A DNA stretch of 59,827 nt from Methylocystis sp. (GTDB lineage: Bacteria; Pseudomonadota; Alphaproteobacteria; Rhizobiales; Beijerinckiaceae), in the NCBI RefSeq assembly GCF_021731785.1, contig NZ_JAKFWS010000024.1:1-59827 (forward strand), written 5' to 3'. The notes under the pieces were generated by a model. It was not told where the DNA came from and made no database searches. It saw only the letters and a list, made by a program, of their open reading frames with translations. How positions within the stretch are numbered: the first letter of the stretch is position 1; each line of letters begins with the position of its first letter. Shown here in pieces: positions 23,767 to 37,857 of this stretch. A program made the position numbers and the translations under genes.

Positions 23767-25163
23767 TCCTTTCGATTTCCAGCGTAAGGATTGTCGCCCG
23801 CCTTTTTCGAGATCCGGATCGGCACGCCGGGAAGATCAAAAGTCTTGCGCAGTCCCTTGATCAGGAATCGCTCGTAGCTCGTCGGCAATTCGTCGAGCTG
23901 ATTGCCGAAGATCACGAAATGCGGCGGCCGCGACTTCGCCTGCGTCATGTAGCGGATTTTGATGCGCCGTCCCGAGACCGCCGGCGGCGGCGTTTCCTCG
24001 ACCTGGGTCAGCAGCCATCGATTGAGCCGCCCCGTCGCGATGCGCTTGTTCCAGGTTTCATGGACCGCGACGATCGCCTGCATGAGCTTGTCGAGCCCCT
24101 GCCCCGTCGCGCCGGAGACCGGCACGACCGGACAGCCGCGCAGTTGCGGCAGCAGGCGTTCGGCGTCCTCGCGCAGTTTCACGAGCGTCGCGCCGCGATC
24201 CTCGATCAGGTCCCATTTGCCGAGCGCGATGACGACGGCGCGCCCTTCGCGCGCCGCGAGGTCGGCGATCGAGAGATCCTGCTTCTCGAAGGGAATCGTC
24301 GCATCGACGAGCAGCGCGACGACTTCAGAAAATTTCACGGCGCGCAGCGCATCGGCGGCGGAGAGCTTCTCCAGCTTGTCGACGACGCGGGCGCGCTTGC
24401 GCAAACCGGCGGTGTCGAACAGTTTCATCTTCCGATCGCGCCAAATGAAATCGACCGAGATCGAATCGCGCGTGATCCCCGCTTCGGGTCCGGTCAGCAG
24501 CCGCTCCTGCCCGAGAATGCGGTTGATCAGCGTCGATTTGCCGGCGTTGGGCCGGCCGACGACCGCGATGCGCAGCGGCTTCGTCACGTCGAGGTCGCTG
24601 CCGTCCTCCTCGTCGTTCCGCAGGTTTCCCTCGACGACCAGGTCTTCTTCCTCGAGCTCGGCAGTCTCTTCGGGCAAGGCCTCGCGCAGCGCGTCATAGA
24701 GTTCGCCCATGCCTTCGCCATGTTCGGCGGACAGCGGCACGGGATCGCCGAGGCCGAGCGAAAAGGCGTCATAGGCGCCCGCCTCGCCCGCCTTTCCTTC
24801 CGCTTTGTTGGCGATCAGGATGACGGGCTTTCCGGCGCGACGGACGAGGTCAGCGAAATATTTGTCGTCAGGCGTGACGCCGACGCGCGCGTCGATGAGA
24901 AAAAGTATGGCGTCGGCGGCAAGGATCGCGCTCTCGGTCTGGGCGCGCATCCGTCCTTCCAGGGTCGCGCTCGCGCCTTCTTCGAGCCCGGCGGTGTCGA
25001 TGATGGTGAATCGCAGATCGGCGAGTTTTGCTTCGCCCTCGCGGCGATCGCGGGTGACGCCGGGACGATCGTCGACAAGCGCGAGCTTCTTGCCGGTCAG
25101 CCGGTTGAACAGCGTCGACTTGCCGACGTTCGGCCGGCCAATGATCGCGAGCGAAAAGGACAT
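23763..25163 (-). CDS. der: ribosome biogenesis GTPase Der (EngA)
   Basis: Two tandem GTPase domains, G1 motifs [10 protein letters not shown] (residues 8-17) and [10 protein letters not shown] (202-211), with DTAGLEE and DTAGLRK switch II motifs, followed by the KH-like C-terminal domain ([20 protein letters not shown]). The length of 466 is typical. It acts in 50S subunit assembly and is essential. It is followed 28 bases upstream on the same strand by the YfgM-like gene, the usual neighbour. Confidence 0.95.
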   Translation of the reverse strand: MSFSLAIIGRPNVGKSTLFNRLTGKKLALVDDRPGVTRDRREGEAKLADLRFTIIDTAGLEEGASATLEGRMRAQTESAILAADAILFLIDARVGVTPDDKYFADLVRRAGKPVILIANKAEGKAGEAGAYDAFSLGLGDPVPLSAEHGEGMGELYDALREALPEETAELEEEDLVVEGNLRNDEEDGSDLDVTKPLRIAVVGRPNAGKSTLINRILGQERLLTGPEAGITRDSISVDFIWRDRKMKLFDTAGLRKRARVVDKLEKLSAADALRAVKFSEVVALLVDATIPFEKQDLSIADLAAREGRAVVIALGKWDLIEDRGATLVKLREDAERLLPQLRGCPVVPVSGATGQGLDKLMQAIVAVHETWNKRIATGRLNRWLLTQVEETPPPAVSGRRIKIRYMTQAKSRPPHFVIFGNQLDELPTSYERFLIKGLRKTFDLPGVPIRISKKAGDNPYAGNRKD

Positions 25164-25191
25164 GACTCGTTTCTCGCCGCGCCGCCGCGGG

Positions 25192-25968
25192 TTACTTCGA
25201 CGGCTTCACCTCGAAAGGCGCGTCGCCGGAAGACGCGGCGCCTTCCTCCGGTTCGATCACCGGCGTCACAGAGACGTTGCCAGCTGTGGGGCCGCCGGCC
25301 GCCGGCGCCGCCGCCGTCGGCTTCGGTCCGCGCTTGGCGTGAAGCAGTCCTCGGTAGGCCGCGGCGCGCTGGCGCATCGATTGCGGGGCGTCGCGATCGC
25401 TCAGCAGAATGTTGAAGACTCGCTCCGCTTCGTCGAAATCATTGTTGGCGAGCGCGTCGAGGCCGTTCCATTCCTGGGCCGAGAAGCGGAACGCGCCGTT
25501 CGACGTCATCAGCGGCCCGAGCGCGCGCTCCATTTGCTGGCGGTCGCTGCTCTCGAGATTGATCAACGCGGCGCGCAGCATCGCCACTTCCTGATTGAGC
25601 TTGTCGACGTTCTTGTCCTCGGCGATCGCATTCAATTCCGCGAGCGCGCGCGCCTTGTCCTCGCGCAGTTCGGCGGCGCGGATGCGCGCCAGCGTCGCAT
25701 AGCCCTTGGAACCGTCCTTGGCGAGAGCGTCGAAAGCGTCGGCGGCTTCTTTGGCTTTCCCGTCATTCGCGAGAGCGACTGCAGCTTCGAAGCGGGCATT
25801 GGCGGCCTCAGCCGCCTTTTGGCGATTGGTCTGGTAATAGCTCCAGGCGCCCGTCGCGGCGACGATGAGCACGGCGAGGATCAGGATCGGCGTCTGATAG
25901 CGCCGCCAAAGCTCAGCAGCCTTGTCGCGCCGGACGTCTTCATCGACCTCATGAAAAATATCGGACAT
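25192..25968 (-). CDS. YfgM-like tetratricopeptide membrane protein
   Basis: Start chosen at [20 protein letters not shown]; the upstream extension of 41 residues looks non-coding. One N-terminal transmembrane segment ([16 protein letters not shown], about residues 27-45) anchors a periplasmic helical repeat domain (residues 50-210, [30 protein letters not shown]). A Pro/Ala-rich tail ends the 258-residue protein. E. coli YfgM acts as an ancillary SecYEG-associated chaperone factor; the same role is likely. It lies directly upstream of der. Confidence 0.85.
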   Translation of the reverse strand: MSDIFHEVDEDVRRDKAAELWRRYQTPILILAVLIVAATGAWSYYQTNRQKAAEAANARFEAAVALANDGKAKEAADAFDALAKDGSKGYATLARIRAAELREDKARALAELNAIAEDKNVDKLNQEVAMLRAALINLESSDRQQMERALGPLMTSNGAFRFSAQEWNGLDALANNDFDEAERVFNILLSDRDAPQSMRQRAAAYRGLLHAKRGPKPTAAAPAAGGPTAGNVSVTPVIEPEEGAASSGDAPFEVKPSK

Positions 25969-26054
25969 CTGCTGCAGACCCTTGAGTCCGCCCGGAAAAG
26001 CCAGGCTGGCCGCAGCCGTTAGCACAGGCGGCGGCCAAATGCGAGCGAAGCTGG

Positions 26055-27386
26055 TCAGTTGACTTCCTTCTTGGCGGCGCTGACGCGCCACACGACGCCG
26101 CCGACGTCGTCGGCGACAAGCAGCCCGCCGCGCTTATCAATGATCACGCCAACCGGCCTGCCCTGCGCCTCGCCGCGCTCGTTGAGAAAGCCGGTCAGCA
26201 CCTCCTTGGGCCCGCCAACCGGGGCGCCATTCTCGAATTTTACGAAAATGACGCGATATCCGGCGCGCGGATTGCGGTTCCACGAGCCGTGCTGGCCGAT
26301 GATCGCGCCGTTCCGGAACGTCCCGAGGTCTGCGTCGCCGACAAACGCCAATCCGAGCGAGGACGTATGAGCGCCGAGCGCATAATCGGGCTGGATGGCC
26401 TGTTTAACCAGTTCCGGATTCTGCGGCTGCGCGCGCACGTCAAGGTGCTGGCCATAGTAGCTGTATGGCCAGCCATAAAATCCGCCCTCGCGCACGTGCG
26501 TCATGTAGTCCGGAACCAGATTGTCGCCGAGTTCGTCGCGTTCATTCACTGCGACCCAGAGGTCTCCGGTCTCCGGATTCCAATCCATCCCGACCGGATT
26601 GCGCAGGCCCGAGGCGAACACGCGCATGTCGGCCGTCACCGGATTGATCTCGAGAATGTCGGCGCGGTTGTGCTCCTCGTCCATTCCGTTCTCGGCCACA
26701 TTGGAGTTGGACCCGACGCCCACGTAAAGACGCGACCCCACCGGATCGGCGACAAGGCTCTTGGTCCAGTGGTGATTTCGCCCCGACGGCAGATCGACGA
26801 CCTTCTCCGGCGGCGCTTCGATGCGCGTGTCGCCCTCCTTATAGGGAAAGCGCACAAGCGAATCGGCGTTGGCGACGTAAAGCCGATCGCCCACCAGCGC
26901 CATGCCGAACGGCGAATTGAGATTTTCCAGAAAGACTTCCTTGATCTCGGCGACGCCGTCGCCGTCAGCGTCGCGCAGCAGCGTGATCCGGTTGGCGCTC
27001 GGTTGGTCCGCGCCGGCTTGATGCATGTAAAGGCGCATGATGAAGCCGCGAACGCCGCCGCCGCCCTCATTTTCTGACTTCGGCGCATCGGCTTCGGCGA
27101 CCAGAATGTCGCCGTTAGGCAAACCATACAACCAGCGCGGATGATCGAGCCCGGTCGACAACGCGTCGACGCTAAGGCCCTCTGCGGGAACGGGTTTTTC
27201 AACGCCTCGCCAACCCACCGCCCGCGCGATGTTCACATAAGGAAAAGCTCCCGTCGGATGCGGCTCAGGCAGCGTCGGATCGGGTCCATAACCCGCGCTC
27301 TCCGGCAATTCCGGACCGCGATCGCAGGCGGCCAGCGCCACTGCGGCGAGCGCTAAAAGGATTTTCCACATAACATTCGCCGCCAT
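26055..27386 (-). CDS. PQQ-type sorbosone/glucose dehydrogenase-like lipoprotein
   Basis: Start chosen at [18 protein letters not shown], with GGAGGCGCA before it. A lipobox (LAAC) gives a lipoprotein of about 420 residues after cleavage. The beta-propeller has the family blocks [59 protein letters not shown] and [19 protein letters not shown]. The conserved His in GRNHHWTK and the HGSWNR motif suit PQQ or calcium sites. It would act in the periplasm oxidising an aldose. A second, related gene is at 51708. Confidence 0.8.
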   Translation of the reverse strand: MAANVMWKILLALAAVALAACDRGPELPESAGYGPDPTLPEPHPTGAFPYVNIARAVGWRGVEKPVPAEGLSVDALSTGLDHPRWLYGLPNGDILVAEADAPKSENEGGGGVRGFIMRLYMHQAGADQPSANRITLLRDADGDGVAEIKEVFLENLNSPFGMALVGDRLYVANADSLVRFPYKEGDTRIEAPPEKVVDLPSGRNHHWTKSLVADPVGSRLYVGVGSNSNVAENGMDEEHNRADILEINPVTADMRVFASGLRNPVGMDWNPETGDLWVAVNERDELGDNLVPDYMTHVREGGFYGWPYSYYGQHLDVRAQPQNPELVKQAIQPDYALGAHTSSLGLAFVGDADLGTFRNGAIIGQHGSWNRNPRAGYRVIFVKFENGAPVGGPKEVLTGFLNERGEAQGRPVGVIIDKRGGLLVADDVGGVVWRVSAAKKEVN

Positions 27387-27523
27387 TGCGCCTCCTCCCC
27401 AACGTTGCGCGAGCGTCCAACCATCGACCGCCGACGATGAAGACAAATATATAATCACGACGCCGCTAAGATGGCGCGGCGGAAACGAGTCTCAAGCCCT
27501 CGCCGTATAAGACTGCAACGCAA

Positions 27524-28330
27524 ATGAGTCGAATGGCCGGAGAAATTTATATCGGCGTGGGCGGCTGGACGTATGCGCCCTGGCGCGACTCCTTTTATCC
27601 GGCTGGCCTGCCGCACAAGCGCGAACTCGAATATGCAAGCCGCAAGCTGACCTCGATCGAAATCAACGCCACTTATTACCGAACGCAGAGCGCCGCGAGT
27701 TTCGCCAAATGGCGCGACGAAACGCCAGAACATTTTATCTTCAGCGTCAAAGCGCCGCGCTTCGCCGTGATGCTAAAGACAGCGACGGAAGCAGGCGAAT
27801 CGATCGAGCGCTTCTTCAACAGCGGCGTCATGGAGCTCAGCGACAAGCTCGGACCGATATTGTGGCAGTTTCTGCCGACGAAGACATTCGACGTAGAATT
27901 TTTTGACGGCTTCCTCTCCCAGCTGCCGAAGGACATTGGAGGCCGGACGCTGATGCACGCCATCGAGGCGCGACACGACAGCTTCAAGACGGCTGAATTC
28001 GTCGCACTCGCGCGCCGACATGGCGTTGCAATCGTCATTGCCGGCGATTCCAAATATCCGCTCGTCGCCGATTTGACGGCGCCTTTCGTCTATGCGCGCT
28101 TCATGGGAACGCGTCCCGACGCTCCACTTGGCTGTGACGACAAGGCGCTTGCGCGATGGGCGTCTTATGCGCGGCAATGGGCTGAAGGGAGCGCGCCGGC
28201 GGAGCTTCCCTATCTGACGCAGCATAAACCCAAGAAGACCCCGCGTGAGGTGTTTCTCTATGTCATCAGCGGCGCGAAGGAGCGCAATCCGTCCGCCGCC
28301 ATGGCGCTGATCGAGCGAACTTCAAATTAA
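27524..28330 (+). CDS. DUF72 family protein
   Basis: A 268-residue TIM-barrel-like protein: IYIGVGGWTYAPWRDSFYP, LTSIEINATYYRTQSAASF, FIFSVKAPRFAVM and LGPILWQFLPTK are the DUF72 (YecE) signatures. The function is unknown; the family resembles phosphodiesterase or isomerase barrels. The 3' end overlaps the convergent endonuclease-like gene by 4 bases. It is divergent from the dehydrogenase upstream. Confidence 0.85.
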   Translation: MSRMAGEIYIGVGGWTYAPWRDSFYPAGLPHKRELEYASRKLTSIEINATYYRTQSAASFAKWRDETPEHFIFSVKAPRFAVMLKTATEAGESIERFFNSGVMELSDKLGPILWQFLPTKTFDVEFFDGFLSQLPKDIGGRTLMHAIEARHDSFKTAEFVALARRHGVAIVIAGDSKYPLVADLTAPFVYARFMGTRPDAPLGCDDKALARWASYARQWAEGSAPAELPYLTQHKPKKTPREVFLYVISGAKERNPSAAMALIERTSN

Positions 28331-29439
28331 ATATTTATGTCCGCCCATATCGCCGCATGGTCGGAAGCGGCGTCGACCTTGCGGACGAGTTCCGGATAGG
28401 CCTCCCAGCGCCGCGCGCGGGCGCCGGGCCACATGCCTTTGCGAAATACGCCGCCGCCGGTGACCTTGTCGAACAGCGCCGGCGAAAGCAGAATGAAATC
28501 GATCTTGTTCTCCGCGGAGCAATTGCCGTAAGTGCCCGGGTAACCGCCGTCGTCGAATGTCGGATGCAGGAAAATGTCCTTCAGATCCGTCTCTTCGATT
28601 AGCGGACTCAAGGGCGCGCTGTCCGGCGTATCGTTGAAGTCGCCCAAGACCGCGATGTTCTTGATCCCCATTCCAACCCGCTCGTCGTAGATATCCTTGA
28701 CGCGCTGCGCCTGAGCGCGGCGCCTGTCGTTGGACGATTGCTGCGAGCCGTAGCCCTTGCTCTTGAAGTGATTGAGCATCAGCAGAATGCGCGCGCCGGA
28801 TGGAGTCGTCACCTCATACTCGGCGCAGTCGCGCGAAAAAATCAGGTCACGCTCGCCCATCATATCGTCGACATGGCTGCGCAGCTGGCCGATCGGAAAT
28901 TCTCGCCTGGTCAGCAAGCCGACATCGATGCCGCGCGTGTCGTTTCCGTCGATCACCATGGCGTGACGATATGCTTCGCCGCCGAGCGCAGAGATCACGT
29001 CGGCGTTGAAATCCCGCAGCACCGGCCGGCTTTCGACCTCGACGACTCCCATAACGTCCGCCTCGACATCTCGCATCACGCGCGCCGTATTTCTCATGGC
29101 CTGCTCGTCGATCGGCACGTCGCGCAACTCCAGCGAACCGACCCAGTCTGCGCGCCCGTCGGCGACGATCTCGACGCCGCCCGCCCTGGGCCGTCTGAGC
29201 AAGGCGCCTCGGTTGCGCCGCAGGATGACGAAATCGCCGATGTCGGATTTCTCCAAATCAAGTTCGACGACGAGCTTCGCCATGCGCTTCTTGGCTGCAG
29301 CGCTGTACGACGGCTGCGCGAGCAGACCACTTAATTCGGCGAAGCGCTCGAGGATCGGCTTGCCCTCGGCGGCGCTCTTGAGATTCATCGCGCGTGCGCG
29401 ATCAAAAAGGTTCTCCACGTTATATGATGCGAGCTTCAT
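28327..29439 (-). CDS. endonuclease/exonuclease/phosphatase family protein
   Basis: A 370-residue EEP-fold protein: KLASYNVENLFDRAR at the N-terminus (Asn-Glu metal site), DVMGVVEVESRPVLRDF, IDGNDTRGIDVGLLTRREF, MLNHFKSKGYGSQ, LGDFNDTPDSAPLSPL and the C-terminal SDHAAIWADINI with the catalytic Asp-His. All catalytic motifs are present, so it should be active; substrate (DNA, RNA or phosphoester) is not determinable. No signal peptide is present. It overlaps the convergent DUF72 gene by 4 bases. Confidence 0.85.
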   Translation of the reverse strand: MKLASYNVENLFDRARAMNLKSAAEGKPILERFAELSGLLAQPSYSAAAKKRMAKLVVELDLEKSDIGDFVILRRNRGALLRRPRAGGVEIVADGRADWVGSLELRDVPIDEQAMRNTARVMRDVEADVMGVVEVESRPVLRDFNADVISALGGEAYRHAMVIDGNDTRGIDVGLLTRREFPIGQLRSHVDDMMGERDLIFSRDCAEYEVTTPSGARILLMLNHFKSKGYGSQQSSNDRRRAQAQRVKDIYDERVGMGIKNIAVLGDFNDTPDSAPLSPLIEETDLKDIFLHPTFDDGGYPGTYGNCSAENKIDFILLSPALFDKVTGGGVFRKGMWPGARARRWEAYPELVRKVDAASDHAAIWADINI

Positions 29440-29526
29440 GAAATTACCTCACACGTAAAAAAGTAAGAGAACCGCACGAGGTTAAGGCTCCTTGCGCAAT
29501 GTGACAAGGCCGTGACGAAGGATGCG

Positions 29527-31089
29527 CTACGCGGCGGCTGAATCCGGCTTTTCGTCTGCGCCAGCAACCGACGCCGATCGCGCTTCGTTGAGCGCAATCT
29601 TCGTCGCCAGCGCGGCGCCGAAGAGCCCCAGGGCGCCGAGCCATGCGGTCGCCTGAAATCCGGCGCAGAAAGCGTCGCGCGCGGCGGCAAGCGTCCGCTC
29701 AGCCTGTTCGGCGGGCAGAAATTTGACCGAGTCCACCGCGCCGCCGAGTGTCGCTCCGGCCATCCCGGCGACATCGGCCGGAAGCCCGGCGACGACGCCG
29801 GCCATTTTGGCCCGGTAGATCGCCGTTCCGAGACTGCCGAGCACGCCGATGCCGAGCGCGCCGCCGAGTTCATTCGCGGTCTCCGAAAGAGCGGAGGCCG
29901 CGCCGGCGCGCTCCGGCGGCGCCGATGTCACGATGATTTCCGTGGTCAGCGCGATGACCGGCGTGAAGCCCACGAGAAGCAGCGACGACAAAAGCACGCC
30001 GTAAAATCCGCCCGCCAGCGCGAGGCCGACAAACCCCATTCCCGCAACGACGAGTCCGCCCGCGAGAAGATTGACGGGCTTGATCCTGCGCACGAGCGCA
30101 GGCGTCGCGAAGGAGCCGGCCGTAAAAATGATCGCCGAGGGCGTCGACCACAGCCCTGCGTCGAGCGGCGTCAATCCCGCGACGAGCTGAAAATACTGCG
30201 CAAGCAGGATGAACGACCCGAACATGAAGAAGACCCCGAGCATGTTGATGCACAACGCCATGTTGAGCGAACGCGAGCGAAACAGCGCGAGATCGATCAG
30301 CGGGTCTTCGAGCCGCGCCTGCCGGCGCAGGAACAGCAGGGCGAGCGTGACGCCCGCCGCCATCGGCCCGATCGAGTCGGCGCCAACGCCCGCTTCGGCG
30401 GCGCGCTTCAATCCGTAAATGAAGGACAGCGCCGCCGCGAGCGACAGAAGCGCGCTGGCGAGATCAAGTCGGCCGGACTTCGGATCGCGATATTCCGGCA
30501 ACAACATCGGACCGAGGACAAGCAGAACGACCATCACCGGAACGCCAGCGAGAAAAACCGAGCCCCAGCCGAAAGATTGGATCAGCGCGCCGCCGACCAG
30601 CGGTCCGACGATGGCGCCGGCGGAGAAGGCGGAAATCCACATGCTGACCGCAAAGGTGCGCTCCTGCGGCGCGCGGAACATGTTGGTGATCAGCGACAGC
30701 GTCGACGGCGCGAGAGTCGCTCCCGCGATCCCGAGCGCGGCGCGGGCGAGTATGAGCGTTTGCGCCGATTTCGAAAAAGCCGCGGCGATCGACACGGCGC
30801 CGAAGGCGGCGGTGCCCAGCAGCAACACCTTGCGTCGTCCAATGCGATCGCCAAGCCCGCCCATGATCATCAGGAAGCCGGCGACCATGAAGCCGTAGAT
30901 GTCGATAACCCACAGCAGTTGCGACGCGCTCGGCCGCAGCTCAGCCGTCAGCGACGGAATGGCGAGATTGAGCACCGTGAGGTCCATGGAATAGACCATG
31001 CACGGCAGGACGACGACGCCGAGCCCGATCCACTCCCGGCGCGTCGCCTTGAGCGAGGGATCGGATGCGTCTGGCGCGGCGCTGTGCAA
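29527..31089 (-). CDS. MFS drug exporter, DHA2 (QacA/SmvA-like) family
   Basis: A 520-residue integral membrane protein with 14 predicted helices. MDLTVLNLAIPSL is the family motif D1-like segment, GGLGDRIGRRKVLL is motif A, and RAALGIAGATLAPSTLSLI motif B/C. Length and helix number fit the DHA2 group that expels quaternary ammonium and other cationic drugs using the proton gradient. It sits 135 bases downstream of purA on the same strand, with no visible regulator gene. Substrate is unknown. Confidence 0.85.
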   Translation of the reverse strand: MHSAAPDASDPSLKATRREWIGLGVVVLPCMVYSMDLTVLNLAIPSLTAELRPSASQLLWVIDIYGFMVAGFLMIMGGLGDRIGRRKVLLLGTAAFGAVSIAAAFSKSAQTLILARAALGIAGATLAPSTLSLITNMFRAPQERTFAVSMWISAFSAGAIVGPLVGGALIQSFGWGSVFLAGVPVMVVLLVLGPMLLPEYRDPKSGRLDLASALLSLAAALSFIYGLKRAAEAGVGADSIGPMAAGVTLALLFLRRQARLEDPLIDLALFRSRSLNMALCINMLGVFFMFGSFILLAQYFQLVAGLTPLDAGLWSTPSAIIFTAGSFATPALVRRIKPVNLLAGGLVVAGMGFVGLALAGGFYGVLLSSLLLVGFTPVIALTTEIIVTSAPPERAGAASALSETANELGGALGIGVLGSLGTAIYRAKMAGVVAGLPADVAGMAGATLGGAVDSVKFLPAEQAERTLAAARDAFCAGFQATAWLGALGLFGAALATKIALNEARSASVAGADEKPDSAAA

Positions 31090-31224
31090 GGGGTCGCTCC
31101 GTCGGCCCTCTTGGGCGTGAGCGCGCAGCGTTTATCGGTTTCGGCGCGCAACATCAAGGAAGGACGCTGATTTTCTCAGGGCGATCGGGCGGCGGCTTGG
31201 ACCGCTCGCGAAGGGAGGGCATAG

Positions 31225-32520
31225 TCAATCCTGAAACGGATTGTGCACGAGGATCGTGTCGGCGCGTTCGGGACTGGTCGAGAGCAGCGCGACCGGCGCC
31301 TCGATCAGCTCCTCGATGCGGCGAACATATTTGATCGCCTGCGCTGGCAGATGCGCCCAAGAGCGCGCGCCGCTCGTCGATTCCTGCCAGCCAGGAAAAC
31401 TCTCATAGACCGGCTGCACCCGCGCCTGCGCCGCCTGTGAGGCGGGCAGTCGGTCGATGCGCTTCTCATCGAGCGTGTAATGCGTGCAGATCTTGATCTC
31501 GTCGAAGCCGTCGAGAATATCGAGCTTGGTCAGCGCGACGCCATTGATGCCCGAAGTCTTCACCGCCTGGCGGGTCAGCACGGCGTCGAACCAGCCGCAA
31601 CGGCGTCGCCGCCCCGTGTTGGTGCCGAATTCGCGGCCGCGATCGCCGATCAGTTCGCCGATCGAATCGTGAAGCTCGGTCGGGAATGGGCCGCCGCCGA
31701 CGCGCGTCGTATAGGCCTTGGCGATGCCGAGCACATAGCCGATGGCGCCCGGCCCGAGCCCCGAACCGCTCGCCGCCGACGCCGCCACCGTGTTGGACGA
31801 CGTCACATAAGGATAGGTGCCGTGGTCGACGTCGAGCAGCACGCCCTGCGCGCCCTCAAACAGGATGCGCTTTCCGGCGCGGCGATTGTCTTCGAGCAGC
31901 TCCCAAACGGCGTCCATAAACGGCAGGATGCGCGGCGCAACTGAGAGCAGTTCCTCGCGCAAGGCGCGGGGGTCGACTTCGGGCAGGCCGAGGCCGCGCC
32001 GCAGCGGATCGTGATGGGCGAGCACGCGCGCGATCTTGTCGTCGAGCCGGTCGGGCTCGGCGAGGTCCATCAGCCGGATCGACCGTCGCCCCACCTTGTC
32101 CTCGTAAGCGGGGCCGATCCCGCGCTTGGTCGTGCCGATCTTGACGCCATTGCCGGCGGCCTCCTCGCGATGCGCGTCGAGCTCGCGATGCAGCGAGAGG
32201 ATCAGCGGCGCGTTTTCCGCAATCTTGAGATTCATCGGCGAAATCTCGACGCCCTGCTCCCGCAGCCGGTCGATCTCGCCGACGAGGAAATGCGGATCGA
32301 CGACAACGCCATTGCCAATGACCGAAAGCTTGCCCGGACGGACGATTCCCGAGGGCAGCAGCGCGAGCTTATAGGTCACGCCGTCGATGACCAGCGTGTG
32401 CCCGGCGTTATGGCCGCCCTGGAAGCGCACGACGACGTCAGCCTCGAGCGACAGCCAGTCGACGATTTTACCCTTGCCCTCGTCGCCCCATTGGGCGCCG
32501 ACCACCGCCACATTCGCCAT
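31225..32520 (-). CDS. purA: adenylosuccinate synthetase
   Basis: Start chosen at [18 protein letters not shown] (431 residues); the frame extends upstream without family match. The GTP-binding loop GDEGKGK is residues 12-18 and GGHNAGHTL follows. Other signatures are [32 protein letters not shown] and [14 protein letters not shown]-type IMP/GTP residues (here [14 protein letters not shown]). It converts IMP and aspartate to adenylosuccinate using GTP. A good terminator for the upstream minus-strand gene ends just before its promoter region. Confidence 0.95.
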   Translation of the reverse strand: MANVAVVGAQWGDEGKGKIVDWLSLEADVVVRFQGGHNAGHTLVIDGVTYKLALLPSGIVRPGKLSVIGNGVVVDPHFLVGEIDRLREQGVEISPMNLKIAENAPLILSLHRELDAHREEAAGNGVKIGTTKRGIGPAYEDKVGRRSIRLMDLAEPDRLDDKIARVLAHHDPLRRGLGLPEVDPRALREELLSVAPRILPFMDAVWELLEDNRRAGKRILFEGAQGVLLDVDHGTYPYVTSSNTVAASAASGSGLGPGAIGYVLGIAKAYTTRVGGGPFPTELHDSIGELIGDRGREFGTNTGRRRRCGWFDAVLTRQAVKTSGINGVALTKLDILDGFDEIKICTHYTLDEKRIDRLPASQAAQARVQPVYESFPGWQESTSGARSWAHLPAQAIKYVRRIEELIEAPVALLSTSPERADTILVHNPFQD

Positions 32521-32543
32521 GGCCGCACTCAATCTCCAAATAG

Positions 32544-32573
32544 AAAAAGCCCCGCGCGGTAACGCCCGGGGCT
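32544..32573 (-). terminator. rho-independent terminator after the P-type ATPase fusion
   Basis: On the minus strand AGCCCCG (32567-32573 read in reverse) pairs with CGGGGCT over an 11-base loop and is followed by TTTTTC. It lies about 100 bases beyond the stop of the ATPase fusion gene and upstream of purA. Confidence 0.8.
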
Positions 32574-32671
32574 CGTTACCGCAGGGGTTTAGCGCATGCG
32601 GCAAGCACGGTAAAGGCCCCGGTCGGCGACGCCGGCGCCTCTGCGCCTGGAACCCATCAAGGGAGGCAGAA

Positions 32672-36343
<3,672 letters not shown>

Positions 36344-36462
36344 TCGCTCGCCTCCGCAGTTTCACCAGAATAGAAGGCGCCGGCGCGGCGGAACCGGCTG
36401 CGTCTACATATTATGGTTCGTCAGGAAGGCTTTGGCAGCGCGTTAAAGCGCTGTCGCGCCGC

Positions 36463-36873
36463 CTAGGCGGCGTCGTCGGCTATCGAACGGACGCATGCGT
36501 CGCCGACCATGTTTGCGGATTGTTTCAGGCCGATCCACCGGTCGATCGCTTTCGGGTCGAAACCTGCTTCGCAATGGTCGCCAATGCGCATGAGCGGTCG
36601 TCGAATGAGCAGCGGATCGAGCATCATCATCACCAGCGCTTCCTGCGGCGTGACTTTCTCCAGATCGATCTCGCCAGATTTGATGCGCGGCGAGGCGGCG
36701 TTGAACCATTCCGGCAAGGGCTTGGAGCCGAAGTATGGACGCAGGCTCGACGGACTCCAGGATTCGTTCAGGAGGTTTCTCGCCTCGACCTCATGTCCAG
36801 AGGCGCGAAGCAGCGCCTTCTGCTGCGCATTGCCGGCGCAACCCGGCTTTTCGTAAAAAATTACGTAAGCCAT
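36463..36873 (-). CDS. ArsC/Spx-like protein, nitrogenase-associated (NifO-like) type
   Basis: A 136-residue thioredoxin-fold protein starting AYVIFYEKPGCAGNAQQKAL. Only the first Cys of the usual CxxC or Cx5R pair is visible (C12). KALLRASGHEVEARNLL and LLIRRPLMRIGDHCEAGFD match the ArsC/Spx/MgsR group annotated as nitrogenase-associated protein in diazotrophs. It may act in redox control of nitrogen fixation, but no nif gene is present here. It is not a classic arsenate reductase because the Arg-rich active site is missing. Confidence 0.7.
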   Translation of the reverse strand: MAYVIFYEKPGCAGNAQQKALLRASGHEVEARNLLNESWSPSSLRPYFGSKPLPEWFNAASPRIKSGEIDLEKVTPQEALVMMMLDPLLIRRPLMRIGDHCEAGFDPKAIDRWIGLKQSANMVGDACVRSIADDAA

Positions 36874-37002
36874 CCGCGGCCCTCACATTGCCCAGTCGCC
36901 GGCAAGAGCTTAGCGCGAATTTGTGCAGCGCGATATGGCCTCAATCGAGCAAATTGCGAGCAAAAAAGGGGGCTCTGCGCCGCTTTCGCGGGCAGGCGCG
37001 AT

Positions 37003-37725
37003 CTAGCGCGAGAGTCCCCAAACCATGTTCACGCGGGCCGAGAGGCGTTGGAGGCCAGGACGCAGAGGGATTTCTGTGGCGCCGGGCGGAGTGCCGGCCC
37101 TTGCTGCGAAAGCGCGCGGGCGCATATCGCTCTCCTCGATTGGGCGAATTTCCAGCACGCGCGACAACCGCAGCCCTGCGGCCTCGGCATAGATCTTCGC
37201 CTGGCGTTCGGCGTCCTTGACCGCTTCGCGCCGCAAGGCGTCGAGCCGCTGCTTGGGATGCGCGACCTCGAAATCGATTCCCTCGAAGCTATTGACGCCC
37301 TTGTCGATCAGGGCGCCGGCAATTTCGCCGGCCTTCCCGATCGGCGTCACCCGCACGCGGAGGTCGTTGCGGGCGCGGAACAGTTTCTGCGTCGTCCTGA
37401 GTTTGCCGGTCTTGGGATCCCGATCTTCAGTGGTCACCGGCGCGAGCGTCACGCCCTGCGTCTCGACTTCGGCGTCGGGAACGCCGAGCTTTTTGAGCTC
37501 CGCGAGAACAGCCTCAACCGCGCGCGCGTTTTCCGATGCAGCATCTGCGGCGGACGGCCGTTCGGTGACGACGCCGAAGCGCAGCATCGCCACGTCCGGC
37601 GCTACGTCCTCATAAGCCTCGCCAATGACTGAGAGATTTGGGACGCCATCCTTCAGCGTGTCGGCATGGCCGGCCGCCGCGAACAGCATCAGGCCAAGCG
37701 AAAGTGCGAACAGCGGTCGAATCAT
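37003..37725 (-). CDS. SIMPL domain (DUF541) periplasmic protein
   Basis: The 240-residue protein begins with a signal peptide (LFALSLGLMLFAAAGHA-DTL). The SIMPL beta/alpha repeats contain LSVIGEAYEDVAPDVAMLR and LRVRVTPIGKAGEIAGALI, with DALRREAVKDAERQAKIYAEAAGL, typical of BP26/DUF541 proteins that form periplasmic ring structures. The function is unknown. It is divergent from the FzlA-like gene. Confidence 0.85.
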   Translation of the reverse strand: MIRPLFALSLGLMLFAAAGHADTLKDGVPNLSVIGEAYEDVAPDVAMLRFGVVTERPSAADAASENARAVEAVLAELKKLGVPDAEVETQGVTLAPVTTEDRDPKTGKLRTTQKLFRARNDLRVRVTPIGKAGEIAGALIDKGVNSFEGIDFEVAHPKQRLDALRREAVKDAERQAKIYAEAAGLRLSRVLEIRPIEESDMRPRAFAARAGTPPGATEIPLRPGLQRLSARVNMVWGLSR

Positions 37726-37857
37726 GGCATATCCTTAACCAAAGCTGAGCGCCAATGAGCTTATAACGGCCGCAAAACCGCCTGCTAGCTGCGCTACTCC
37801 AAACAGCATACAGAAGCCCGGCCCGATCGTCGCCACGCGTCCTCTTGAAAAAGCCTC

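Noticed and set aside
23919-25415. Long plus-strand frame of 498 codons
   Set aside because: It is antisense to der, which has clear GTPase motifs in the other strand.
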